64,000 nt of DNA. It comes from Luteococcus peritonei. GTDB lineage: Bacteria > Actinomycetota > Actinomycetes > Propionibacteriales > Propionibacteriaceae. Of the stretch, positions 1 to 7,897 are shown piece by piece. A program made the position numbers and the translations under genes. A model generated the notes under the pieces. That model saw only the letters and a list, made by a program, of their open reading frames with translations, was not told the origin of the DNA and made no database searches. Each line of letters begins with the position of its first letter. Position 1 is the first letter of the stretch. The stretch is taken from NCBI RefSeq assembly GCF_039526385.1, contig NZ_BAAAIX010000029.1, positions 23,937 to 87,936 of the forward strand. The letters run 5' to 3'.

Positions 1-1
1 C

Positions 2-550
2 GTCCTCGCTGCGCTCGACGGGGACCGGATTATGGGCTGCGCCGTGGGCGAGCACGACCCGTCGAGCGGGGTGGTGCTGCTGACCTGGCTGGCCACCACG
101 GCGGCAGCCCGGGGCACCGGTGTCGGATCGCTGCTGCTGGACCAGGCCCTGGTGCAGTGGCAGCTGCGCTGGCAGCCGCGCATGATCCTGGGCGAGGTGG
201 AGAACCCCTCGCGGCACCGGGCCAGCGAGCAGCACGGCGACCCACGCGCCCGGGTGCGCTTCTACCGACGCTGCGGAGCCCGGGCCCTGGCGCTTCCCTA
301 CTTCCAGCCCTCGGTCTCACCCGACCAGCCGCGGGTGGCGGACATGATGCTCACCGTGCTGCGCGACGACGGCGAGATGCCCGGCCCGTGGGTGGCGTCG
401 GGTCCGGTGCGCCGCTTCTGGCACCAGCTGACCATCGACGAGCCCCGCGACGCGGCCTGGCAGGCGATGGAGGCTGCGCTGGCCGGCGAACGGGTCGAGG
501 CCCTGGATCTGCACTCCCCCGACGAGCTGCTGCCCACCAGCCTGCGCTGA
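2..550 (+). CDS. GNAT-like N-acetyltransferase, 5' end cut off by the window edge
   Basis: The frame is already open at the left edge. The first in-window Met (position 32) lies inside a continuing strand (in-frame codons before it read VLAALDGDRI), so the true start is upstream. A glycine-rich stretch AARGTGVGSLLL resembles the acetyl-CoA pyrophosphate-binding R/Q-x-x-G-x-G/A loop of GNAT enzymes. It is followed by a segment like the beta-5/alpha-4 region (RVRFYRRCGARALALPYFQP). The substrate cannot be inferred. The gene ends at a strong hairpin shared with the convergent dehydrogenase gene. The fold call is by motif only. Confidence 0.6.
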   Translation, partial: VLAALDGDRIMGCAVGEHDPSSGVVLLTWLATTAAARGTGVGSLLLDQALVQWQLRWQPRMILGEVENPSRHRASEQHGDPRARVRFYRRCGARALALPYFQPSVSPDQPRVADMMLTVLRDDGEMPGPWVASGPVRRFWHQLTIDEPRDAAWQAMEAALAGERVEALDLHSPDELLPTSLR

Positions 551-592
551 TCCCGTCGCCGTCGGGCAGGGCGCCGGGGTGGCCCGGACAGG

Positions 593-628
593 GGACGGCG
601 CCGCAACCCCCGAGGTGCGGCGCCGTCC
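593..628. terminator. Bidirectional hairpin between convergent genes
   Basis: Perfect 13-bp stem: GGACGGCGCCGCA (593-605) pairs with TGCGGCGCCGTCC (616-628) across a 10-nt loop. It lies between the stop of the rightward GNAT gene (550) and the stop of the leftward dehydrogenase (653), so it can end both transcripts. No T-tract, as is usual at this GC content. Confidence 0.8.
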
Positions 629-652
629 GGCTCGTCGGCGGTGTGGATCGCC

Positions 653-2020
653 TCAGTCCGCCGTGGGGTTCTGGGCCCAGTAGCCGTCGCCCTCGAAGAG
701 GGAGTCGATCACCTGGCCCAGCAGGCCCAGCTCCTGCAGGGTGTCGAGGATGGTGTAGCGGGAACGGATGGTCTGGGCCTGGTAGTAGGTCAGCTTCATC
801 TTGTCCATGTCGATGTCGATCATCTGCGGGTGGTAGGGGCCACCCACGGCCTTCAGCATCTCGGCGGCCTCGCGCGCGCTCACCAGCTGCGGGCGCACCC
901 GCTCCAGGATGGCGTCCCAGTGCTGCTGGACCAGCTCGATGCGCTCACGGATCTGGTCGGGCTGCACGTACTTGGCACGCGACTGGCCCAGGGCGGCCTC
1001 ACGGATCGCCTCGATGGGCTGCAGGGCGGCCACCCGCTCGTCATTGGCCTTCTCGTCGGGCCAGGCGGCGACGGCGGCGTCCACGTCCAGGCCCTTCACA
1101 TCCAGCTCGAGCACCTTCTCGTAGAGCGCGCAGACGGCCACGGTGCCCAGGCCCACCTTGTTGCCATGGCTCAGCGGGGGCTCCCAGTCCAGGCCGTGGC
1201 CCTCCATCTCCCACTGGTGGGAGAAGTTGTGGCCGGCGCCGGAGGCCGGACGCGACGACTGGTGCGCCTGCATCGCCAAGCCACTCATCAGCAGGCCCTC
1301 GGCCAGCCCCTCGATGGCCTCCGGCCTGCCCTCGGCGCAGCCGGTGGGATCGGACAGGGCGTCGCGCAGGGTGTCTTGCACCAGGCCCCAGACATAGGAA
1401 TCGACGGCCTCGATGCCCAGCTCGTCGGAGAGCAGCCAGTCGGCGCCACCGGGGATCTTCTCGATCAGGTCGCCGAAACCGGTGGCGGTCAGTCGCTGGG
1501 GCGCCTTGCCCATGATGTCCAGGTCCGCGACCAGGGCGGTGGGGGCCGGACAGTTGCGGGTGATCTTGAAGCCGTCCTTGGTGATGGAGGCGCCGAAGGC
1601 CGCGTAGCCGTCCATGGAGGCGGCGGTGCAGACATTCATGTAGGGCCGACCCAGCTCGCCGGAGGCCAGCTTGGTGAGGTCGTTCAGGGTTCCCGAGGCG
1701 ATGCTCACGGCGACGGCGTCGACGCCCTTGAGGTGCTCGCGCAGGATCTCCACGTTCTCGTAACCGGCGTAGAGGGTGGGGGTGCCCGGGAAGACGTGGG
1801 CAGGCTCGAGGGTGACACCGGCTGCCTCCAAGGAGGCCTGCACGGCCTCGCCGGCGGCGGCCCAGGTGTTCTCGTCGGCGACGATGATGACGTGCGCGTC
1901 GCCGAAGCAGTCGGTGAACACCTGCCCGGTCTGGTCGACCACGCCGCGTCCCGCGACGATGGCCTTGGTGTCGGTGGCGGTCTCGAGCGCCCGCTGGATC
2001 AGTTGGGAGGTCATGGCCAC
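653..2020 (-). CDS. sn-glycerol-1-phosphate dehydrogenase-like protein (AraM/EgsA type), paralogue 1
   Basis: Family members reduce dihydroxyacetone phosphate to glycerol-1-phosphate with NAD(P)H and a metal ion. The 455-aa protein shows the cofactor-binding GTLND (110-114), CTAASMDGY (131-139), GFGDLIEK (181-188), and two probable metal-ligand regions, SGAGHNFSHQWEM (260-272; His264, His268) and PPLSHGNKVG (281-290; His285). I chose GTG at 2020 because GAGG sits 8 nt upstream; ATG at 2014 is the alternative. It follows ftsY after 66 bp that contain a palindrome. A second copy lies at 39070-40434. AraM-type function is inferred by motif; another metal-dependent polyol-phosphate dehydrogenase is possible. 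Confidence 0.8.
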   Translation of the reverse strand: MAMTSQLIQRALETATDTKAIVAGRGVVDQTGQVFTDCFGDAHVIIVADENTWAAAGEAVQASLEAAGVTLEPAHVFPGTPTLYAGYENVEILREHLKGVDAVAVSIASGTLNDLTKLASGELGRPYMNVCTAASMDGYAAFGASITKDGFKITRNCPAPTALVADLDIMGKAPQRLTATGFGDLIEKIPGGADWLLSDELGIEAVDSYVWGLVQDTLRDALSDPTGCAEGRPEAIEGLAEGLLMSGLAMQAHQSSRPASGAGHNFSHQWEMEGHGLDWEPPLSHGNKVGLGTVAVCALYEKVLELDVKGLDVDAAVAAWPDEKANDERVAALQPIEAIREAALGQSRAKYVQPDQIRERIELVQQHWDAILERVRPQLVSAREAAEMLKAVGGPYHPQMIDIDMDKMKLTYYQAQTIRSRYTILDTLQELGLLGQVIDSLFEGDGYWAQNPTAD

Positions 2021-2066
2021 ATTCTGGTCCTCGACGACCCCGCTTGCACAGGGTTCGAGGAAAAAT

Positions 2067-2081
2067 TCACACAAAATGTGA
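2067..2081. promoter_or_regulatory. AT-rich palindrome upstream of the dehydrogenase gene
   Basis: TCACACAAAATGTGA: perfect 5-bp arms TCACA/TGTGA around CAAAA, in one of the few AT-rich patches of the window. It sits in the 66-bp gap between the ftsY stop and the GTG start of the glycerol-1-phosphate dehydrogenase gene. Arm orientation is the inverse of a CRP box. It may be an operator; no regulator can be named. Confidence 0.4.
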
Positions 2082-2086
2082 TAAAG

Positions 2087-3193
2087 CTACTGCCCCATCA
2101 GACCGTTGACGAAGCCCTCGGCCTCGAAGGGGGCCAGGTCGTCCACGCCCTCGCCCAGCCCGATCAGCTTCACCGGGACGCCCAGCTCGCGCTGCACCTG
2201 CACCACGATGCCGCCCTTGGCCGAGCCGTCCAGCTTGGTCAGCACCAGACCGGAGACGTCCACCACCTCGCGGAAGATCCGGGCCTGGACCAGGCCGTTC
2301 TGACCGGTGGTGGCGTCCAGCACCAGCAGCACCTCGCTGACCGGCGCGATCTTCTCCACCACGCGCTTCACCTTGCCCAGCTGGTCCATCAGCCCGGTCT
2401 TGGTGTGCAGCCGGCCGGCGGTGTCGATCAGCACCACGTCGACGCCCTGGGCGATGCCCTCCTCCACGGCACGGTAGGCGACGGAGGCGGGATCGGCCCC
2501 CTCCTCGCCGCGCACGGTCTGCACGCCGACCCGCTCGCCCCAGGTGGACAGCTGCTCGGCGGCGGCGGCACGGAAGGTGTCGGCCGCGCCCAGCAGCACC
2601 GACTTGTTCTCGGCCACCAGGACACGGCCCAGCTTGCCGCAGGTGGTGGTCTTGCCGGTGCCGTTGACACCCACCACCATCACGACCGCGGGCTTGCCGT
2701 CGGTACGGGCCAGGTTGAGCGAGCGGTCCATGGTGGGATCCACCAGGTTGACCAGCTCGGTGCGCAGCACGCCGGCGGCCAGGTTCGGGTCCTGCACGCC
2801 GTCGATCGCCAGCTTCTTGCGCAGGTTGCCCACCAGCTCGGTGGTGGGGCCGACGCCGAGGTCGGAGCTGATCAGCGTGGCCTCGAAGTCGTCCCAGGTC
2901 TCCTCGTCGAGCCGGTCACGCGCCAGCAGGTCGGCCAGGCCGCGAGCCAGAGCATTGTTGCTGCCGGACAACCGACGACGCAGCCGGGCCAGGCGGGAGC
3001 CGGCAGACTCCGGGACCTCGACGCCGATCTCTGGTTCGAGGGTGTCCACCTCGGTCGAGGTGGGTTCGCGGGGCACCTCGGGGCGGGTCTGCGAGCCCTC
3101 GACGCCACGCCGATTGCCGACGAAGATGACGATGCTGGCCAGCACGAGGCAGGCGATGACGCCACCGATGATCCACCAGAAGAATTGGTCCAC
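2087..3193 (-). CDS. ftsY: Signal recognition particle receptor FtsY
   Basis: SRP-dependent GTPase that docks ribosome-nascent chain-SRP complexes at the membrane. 368 aa: an N-terminal transmembrane helix (about residues 5-26, membrane anchor), a variable acidic/Pro linker (30-65), the NG domain with P-loop GVNGTGKTTT (175-184), DTFRAAAAEQ, DTAGR and TKLDGSAKGG motifs. An N-terminal membrane helix is common in actinobacterial FtsY. The GTG start at 3193 is 6 nt from TAGGGT, so the mRNA is probably leaderless. It lies downstream of smc, as in many Actinomycetota. Confidence 0.98.
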   Translation of the reverse strand: MDQFFWWIIGGVIACLVLASIVIFVGNRRGVEGSQTRPEVPREPTSTEVDTLEPEIGVEVPESAGSRLARLRRRLSGSNNALARGLADLLARDRLDEETWDDFEATLISSDLGVGPTTELVGNLRKKLAIDGVQDPNLAAGVLRTELVNLVDPTMDRSLNLARTDGKPAVVMVVGVNGTGKTTTCGKLGRVLVAENKSVLLGAADTFRAAAAEQLSTWGERVGVQTVRGEEGADPASVAYRAVEEGIAQGVDVVLIDTAGRLHTKTGLMDQLGKVKRVVEKIAPVSEVLLVLDATTGQNGLVQARIFREVVDVSGLVLTKLDGSAKGGIVVQVQRELGVPVKLIGLGEGVDDLAPFEAEGFVNGLMGQ

Positions 3194-3205
3194 GCGCTCA
3201 CCCTA
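3194..3205 (-). promoter_or_regulatory. Leaderless-type -10 box for ftsY
   Basis: On the minus strand TAGGGT (3205-3200) is followed by 6 nt and then the GTG of ftsY. This spacing places transcription start at or within 1 nt of the start codon. No good -35 is visible. Confidence 0.55.
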
Positions 3206-3259
3206 TCGAAGACGCAGCACGGCCCCGGTCAGATGACCGGGGCCGTGCGCAGGAGGGTG

Positions 3260-3475
3260 TCAGCGCTGGCTGTCGGCCAGCTGCTTGGGCATCAGGTCCA
3301 CCAGGGCCTGCGGGGGCTCGGCGTCGCCATTCATGTGGCGGGCGGCCTCGGCCAGCTGGTTCGCGAGCTTCGGGGCCCGCTCCTTGCCGGCGCCGTGCAT
3401 GCCGACGGCGACGACGCCCCAGACGGCGAGGGCCACGAGGATGATGAGGAACATGGAGATGTAGACCGCAGTCAC
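3260..3475 (-). CDS. Small single-pass membrane protein of unknown function
   Basis: 71 aa with a hydrophobic helix near the N-terminus (about residues 7-26, MFLIILVALAVWGVVAVGM) and a soluble tail ending in APKLANQLAEAARHMNG...MPKQLADSQR. I chose the GTG at 3475 because GAAGG lies 8 nt upstream; Met8 at 3454 has no Shine-Dalgarno. It sits between smc and ftsY, in the same direction, behind a strong 11-bp hairpin. Not recognised as a named family; likely a lineage-conserved hypothetical. Confidence 0.65.
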   Translation of the reverse strand: MTAVYISMFLIILVALAVWGVVAVGMHGAGKERAPKLANQLAEAARHMNGDAEPPQALVDLMPKQLADSQR

Positions 3476-3518
3476 AGGTGGAGCCTTCACTACTCGTGGG
3501 TGGATGACTCCATTGTGG

Positions 3519-3542
3519 GGCCCATGACGCTCGTCATGGGCC
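3519..3542. terminator. Near-perfect palindrome/hairpin downstream of smc
   Basis: GGCCCATGACG (3519-3529) and CGTCATGGGCC (3532-3542) are perfect inverted repeats separated by only 2 nt (CT). It lies between the smc stop (3617) and the start of the small membrane protein (3475). It may be the smc terminator. The very short loop also suits a dimeric DNA-binding protein site. Confidence 0.55.
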
Positions 3543-3616
3543 TCGAATCGCCAGCGACGGGGTGAACGCACAGCAAAGAATCAGCGCAGCCTCACCGGAC
3601 GCTCAGCGAACCCCGC

Positions 3617-6600
3617 TCAGTCCTCGTCGTGGCCCAGGCGCTGGCTGATCACGGTGGAGACGCCGTCGCCGCGCATCGTGACGCCGTAGAGGGCGTCGGC
3701 GATCTCCATGGTGCGCTTCTGGTGGGTGATCACCAGCAGCTGGGAGCTCTCGCGCAGCTGCTCGTAGATGCCCAGCAGGCGGCCGAGGTTGGCGTCGTCG
3801 AGGGCGGCCTCCACCTCGTCGAGGATGTAGAAGGGGCTGGGCCGGGCGATGAACAGGCTGACCAGGAAGGCGACGGCGACCAGGGATCGCTCGCCGCCGG
3901 AGAGCAGCGAGAGACGCTTGACCTTCTTGCCCGCCGGGCGCGCCTCCACGTCGACGCCGGTGGTGAGCCAGCTGCCGGGCTCGGTGAGCACCAGCCGCCC
4001 CTCTCCCCCGGGGAAGAGGCGCGGGAAGACGTCGTTGAAGGTGCGCTCCACGTCGGCATAGGCGGCGGCGAAGACCTCCTCGACGCGCTTGTCCACCTCC
4101 TCGACGATGTCCATCAGGTCCTTGCGGGTCTGGCGCAGGTCCTCGAGCTGCTCGGCCAGGAAGGCGTGGCGCTCCTGCATGGCGTCGAACTCCTCCAGCG
4201 CCAGCGGGTTCACCCGTCCCAGCACCTGCAGGTTGCGCTCGGCGGTGCGCAGCCGCTTGGCCTGCTCCTCGCGGACGAAGGGCACCGGCTCGGGCTGCTC
4301 GTCGTCCTCGGTCAGGGCGGAGCCGTCGGGTCGGGTGAGCACCGGGACGAACTGGTCGGGGCCGTACTCGTCCATCAGCACCTGGGCCTCGAGGCCCAGC
4401 TCGGCCATGGCCCGCTCGGCGAGCGACTCGATGCGCATCCGCATCTCGATGCGCGCCATCTCATCCTTGTGGGCGCCCTCGACGATCTTCTCCAGCTCGC
4501 GGGCGCGCTCGCGGCTCTCGCGACGTGCCACGCCCAGCCGTGCCTCCGCCTCGACGCGCGCAGCCTCGGCCTCGTCGCGCTCGGTGGTGGCCAGCACCCG
4601 CGAGGCGTCCACCCGGCCCAGCAGCCAGCCGGCGGCGGCGTGCACGGCGGTGGCGGCCTGCGCCTCGCGGCGCAGCTGTGCGGCTCGGGCGGCGGCCTTC
4701 TCGCGGGCCTGGCGCTCTGCGACGGCCGCCCGGCGCAGCGAATCGGCGCGTCCGGCCAGGCCGCGCACCCGCTCCTCGGCGGTGCGCAGGGCCAGCCGGG
4801 AGTCCATCTCCTCGGTGCGCGCCAGCCGCGCCTGTTCGGCGTGCTGGTCGCGCTCGGTGGCATCGGGCTCGTCGACCTCGCCCTCGGCGGAGGCGTTCGC
4901 CAGGCGCTGCTCCAGGTCGGCCAGGCCGGCCTCGTGCTGCGCGCGGGTGGCGGCCGCCTTGCCGATCGCCTGCTCCAGGCGGTCGGCCTCGGCGCGGGCA
5001 GAGGTCTCGGCCTGGGCCAGCACGCTGAGCCGTCGACTCAGCTCGGCGTGCTCCTGCTCGGAGGCCTTGACGGCGGCGCGGGCGGCGGTGCGCTGGGCAT
5101 TGACCTGCTCCAGCTCGGCGGTGGCAGCCTCGATCCGCTGCTCCAGGCTGCCGATCTCGGCGAGCGCGTCCTCCTCGTCGGCGCGGGCCTGGTCCACGGC
5201 GGCCTGGATCTCGATCAGCGAGGACTTCGAGGTGGAGCCGCCGGTGACGAACCAGCTGGAGATGATGTCGCCCTGACGGGTGACCGCCGCCAGGTCGGGA
5301 TGCTCGCGGGCGATCCGGGTGGCCTCGGCCTCGTCCTCGGCCAACACGACGTGGCCCAGCACCCGCTCCAGCGCGGGCTGCAGCGGCTCAGTGACGCTGA
5401 CGGCGTCGAGGGCCGGGCGCAGGCCCTCGGGCACCTCCACCAGACCGGAGCGGCTGGCACCGGCCAGCAGCAGCCCGGCGCGGCCCAGCTCGCCGGAACG
5501 CAGGTGTTCCAGGGCCTGGGTTGCGGCCTCCAGCGAGTCGAAGGCGATGGCCTCGGTGGCGCTGCCCAGGGCGGCGGACAGGGCGGTCTCCCAGCCGGGC
5601 TCGACGCTGACCAGCTCGGCCACCTGGCCCAGCAGGCCGCCCAGCCGGTCGCGCGCCGCCAGCAGGGCGGCGGGGGCGTCGGTGCGGTCCAGGCCCATCT
5701 CCAAGGCATCGATCCGGGCGGCCAGGCCGGCGTGGCGCTGGCGCACCTGCTGCTCGCTGCGACGCAGCTCCTGCAGCGCTCGTCCCAGCTCGTCGACGCG
5801 GGCCGTGGCCTCGGTCTGGGCGGCGACGAGTTCGTCGCCGGCACCCTGGTGGTTCTCGACGGCGCTGCGTGCCTCGGCCACCTGGGCGGCGGCCTGGTCG
5901 GCGCGGGCCAGGGCCTCGTCGCGCTGGGCGGCGAGCCGGTCGGTCTCCTCCGCGGAGGCGTCCAGCCGGGAGCGCAGCGAGTTCACCTGACCGGTGAGGC
6001 GGGCCAGCCCCTCGCGACGGTCGGCGATGGCGCGCAGTGCCGCGGCATGGGCCCGGTCGGCCTCGGCGTGGGCCGCCTCGGCGGTGGAGCGTCGCTGCTG
6101 GGCGTCGGCCAGCTTGTCCTGCAGCGCCTTGACCTGCTCGCGCAGGTCGTTCTCGGCCTCGCGCGCCTCCGCGGCCTCCTGGTCCAGCTGTTCCGGGTCT
6201 CGGCCCTGGCGCCCGAGCTCGGGCTGGGCGTCGGCATGACGCATCCGCTCGGCGGCGATCTGCTGGGTGGTGGTGACCCGCTCGCGCAGGGCGGCCAGCG
6301 CGTACCAGGTCTCCTGGGCCCGGGCCAGGCGCGGCTGGGCCTCGGCGACCGCCTGCTCGGCGGCCTGCTCGTCGTTGCGGGCAGAATCCAGGGCGGCCTC
6401 GGCGCGGGCACGGGCCTGGGACAGGGCGGCCTCGTCGGCCAGGTCGGTCTCCAGGGCGAGGGTGGCCTGTGTGAGGTCGTCGCCCAGCAGGCGGGCCTTG
6501 GCGTCGCGCAGCTCGGCCTGGATCACGGCGGCCTTGCGGGCCACCTCCGCCTGGCGCCCCAGCGGCTTGAGCTGGCGACGGATCTCGGCCACCAGGTCGT

Positions 6601-7174
6601 TGAGCCGGTCCAGGTTGCCCTGGGTGGACTCCAGCTTGCGCAGCGCCTTCTCCTTGCGCTTGCGGTGCTTCAGGACACCTGCGGCCTCCTCGATGAAGCC
6701 GCGGCGGATCTCGGGGGTGGCCTGCAGGATGGTGTCGAGCTGGCCCTGGCCGACGATGACGTGCATCTCGCGGCCGATGCCGGAGTCGCTGAGCAGTTCC
6801 TGCACGTCGAGCAGCCGGGCGGAGTGGCCGTTGATGGCGTACTCGCTGCCACCGTTGCGAAACATGGTGCGGCTGATCGTCACCTCGGTGTACTCGATCG
6901 GCAGCGCGCCGTCGGTGTTGTCGATGGTGAGCACCACCTCGGCGCGGCCCAGTGGGGCACGGCCGGAGGTGCCGGCGAAGATGACGTCCTCCATCTTGCC
7001 GCCGCGCAGGCTCTTGGCCCCCTGCTCGCCCATCACCCAGCTCAGCGCGTCGACCACATTGGACTTGCCGGAGCCGTTGGGGCCCACCACGCAGGTGATG
7101 CCCGGCTCGAAGTTGAGCGTGGTGGCCGAGGCGAAGGACTTGAAGCCACGCAGCGTGAGGCTCTTGAGGTACAC
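3617..7174 (-). CDS. smc: Chromosome segregation ATPase SMC
   Basis: Core of the SMC-ScpAB condensin that organises and segregates chromosomes. 1185 aa: N-terminal ATPase half with Walker A GPNGSGKSN (31-39), long coiled coils rich in Ala, Glu and Arg, a hinge roughly at 500-660, a second coiled coil, and a C-terminal half with the ABC signature LSGGERSL and Walker B YILDEVEAAL. Full length. GTG start at 7174, 3 nt after the gtrA stop, so it is translated in one operon with mutM-gtrA. High-confidence family call. Confidence 0.98.
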   Translation of the reverse strand: MYLKSLTLRGFKSFASATTLNFEPGITCVVGPNGSGKSNVVDALSWVMGEQGAKSLRGGKMEDVIFAGTSGRAPLGRAEVVLTIDNTDGALPIEYTEVTISRTMFRNGGSEYAINGHSARLLDVQELLSDSGIGREMHVIVGQGQLDTILQATPEIRRGFIEEAAGVLKHRKRKEKALRKLESTQGNLDRLNDLVAEIRRQLKPLGRQAEVARKAAVIQAELRDAKARLLGDDLTQATLALETDLADEAALSQARARAEAALDSARNDEQAAEQAVAEAQPRLARAQETWYALAALRERVTTTQQIAAERMRHADAQPELGRQGRDPEQLDQEAAEAREAENDLREQVKALQDKLADAQQRRSTAEAAHAEADRAHAAALRAIADRREGLARLTGQVNSLRSRLDASAEETDRLAAQRDEALARADQAAAQVAEARSAVENHQGAGDELVAAQTEATARVDELGRALQELRRSEQQVRQRHAGLAARIDALEMGLDRTDAPAALLAARDRLGGLLGQVAELVSVEPGWETALSAALGSATEAIAFDSLEAATQALEHLRSGELGRAGLLLAGASRSGLVEVPEGLRPALDAVSVTEPLQPALERVLGHVVLAEDEAEATRIAREHPDLAAVTRQGDIISSWFVTGGSTSKSSLIEIQAAVDQARADEEDALAEIGSLEQRIEAATAELEQVNAQRTAARAAVKASEQEHAELSRRLSVLAQAETSARAEADRLEQAIGKAAATRAQHEAGLADLEQRLANASAEGEVDEPDATERDQHAEQARLARTEEMDSRLALRTAEERVRGLAGRADSLRRAAVAERQAREKAAARAAQLRREAQAATAVHAAAGWLLGRVDASRVLATTERDEAEAARVEAEARLGVARRESRERARELEKIVEGAHKDEMARIEMRMRIESLAERAMAELGLEAQVLMDEYGPDQFVPVLTRPDGSALTEDDEQPEPVPFVREEQAKRLRTAERNLQVLGRVNPLALEEFDAMQERHAFLAEQLEDLRQTRKDLMDIVEEVDKRVEEVFAAAYADVERTFNDVFPRLFPGGEGRLVLTEPGSWLTTGVDVEARPAGKKVKRLSLLSGGERSLVAVAFLVSLFIARPSPFYILDEVEAALDDANLGRLLGIYEQLRESSQLLVITHQKRTMEIADALYGVTMRGDGVSTVISQRLGHDED

Positions 7175-7177
7175 GGC

Positions 7178-7897
7178 CTAGACCTGTTCGGCCTCGTCCA
7201 GCGCCCGGTCACGACGCAGCCGCTCCGAGAGCTGGCCCGAGGTCTGCACGCCGAGCGCGGCGACCGTGGGCTCGCCCTGCTCGTCGACCAGCTCCGGGGA
7301 GACGACGGGCGCCACCAAGGGCACGTCCTCGCCGGTCTCCGGGTGCTTGACGGCACGGAAGGTCCACAGCTTGTTCACGATGAAGTTGATCGGGAGCGTC
7401 AGCACGATGGTGATCAGCTGGGACCAGTAGGCGCGTGCCCGCAGGCCCTGGTCGTCGTTGAAGACCGAGCCCGGCAGGTAGAAGGGCGAAGTGGGATTGG
7501 TGAGCGCCGTCTTGATGAACAGGCCGGCACCCGCCGCCACTGCGCCGACGGCGAAGAAGGGCCAGAACTCCCGGGACCAGCTGCGGCTGTGCTCGCGCTT
7601 GAAGGTCCAGCGACGGTTCAGCTCGAAGTTCCACAGGTTCGCCACCAGGAAGGCGCCGATCCAGACCAGGTGGGTGTACCGGAAGGCGTGCTGCTTGGTG
7701 ATGTACCACAGGGGCGCATTGTCCCTGCTGGTGCCGCCGTGCAGCTTGGTCATGATGAAGGCGACCACCATGTTCACGACCACGCCCGAGCCGCCCACGA
7801 TGCCGAACTTCACGAACTGGCGCAGGTGACGCTTGCTCCGCGCGCGTCGGGACTCGACGACGGGTTCGGTGGTGACGGGGGCTTCGCTCACAGTCAT
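7178..7897 (-). CDS. GtrA-like integral membrane protein
   Basis: 239 aa with four predicted hydrophobic segments and the two hallmark GtrA signatures: FGIVGGSGVVVNMVVAF after a basic N-terminus, and the paired NFELNRRWTFK and INFIVNKLWTFR motifs. GtrA proteins are thought to help move lipid-linked sugars across the membrane. The substrate here is unknown. The start codon overlaps the mutM stop (ATGA), indicating translational coupling. Its position between mutM and smc is unusual, since those genes are commonly adjacent or separated by an acylphosphatase gene. The C-terminal 60 residues are a hydrophilic extension. Confidence 0.85.
   Translation of the reverse strand: MTVSEAPVTTEPVVESRRARSKRHLRQFVKFGIVGGSGVVVNMVVAFIMTKLHGGTSRDNAPLWYITKQHAFRYTHLVWIGAFLVANLWNFELNRRWTFKREHSRSWSREFWPFFAVGAVAAGAGLFIKTALTNPTSPFYLPGSVFNDDQGLRARAYWSQLITIVLTLPINFIVNKLWTFRAVKHPETGEDVPLVAPVVSPELVDEQGEPTVAALGVQTSGQLSERLRRDRALDEAEQV

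Noticed and set aside
641..3565. 974-codon plus-strand frame over the dehydrogenase, ftsY and the small membrane gene
   Set aside because: Antisense shadow: low-complexity translation, no domain and no plausible start signal.
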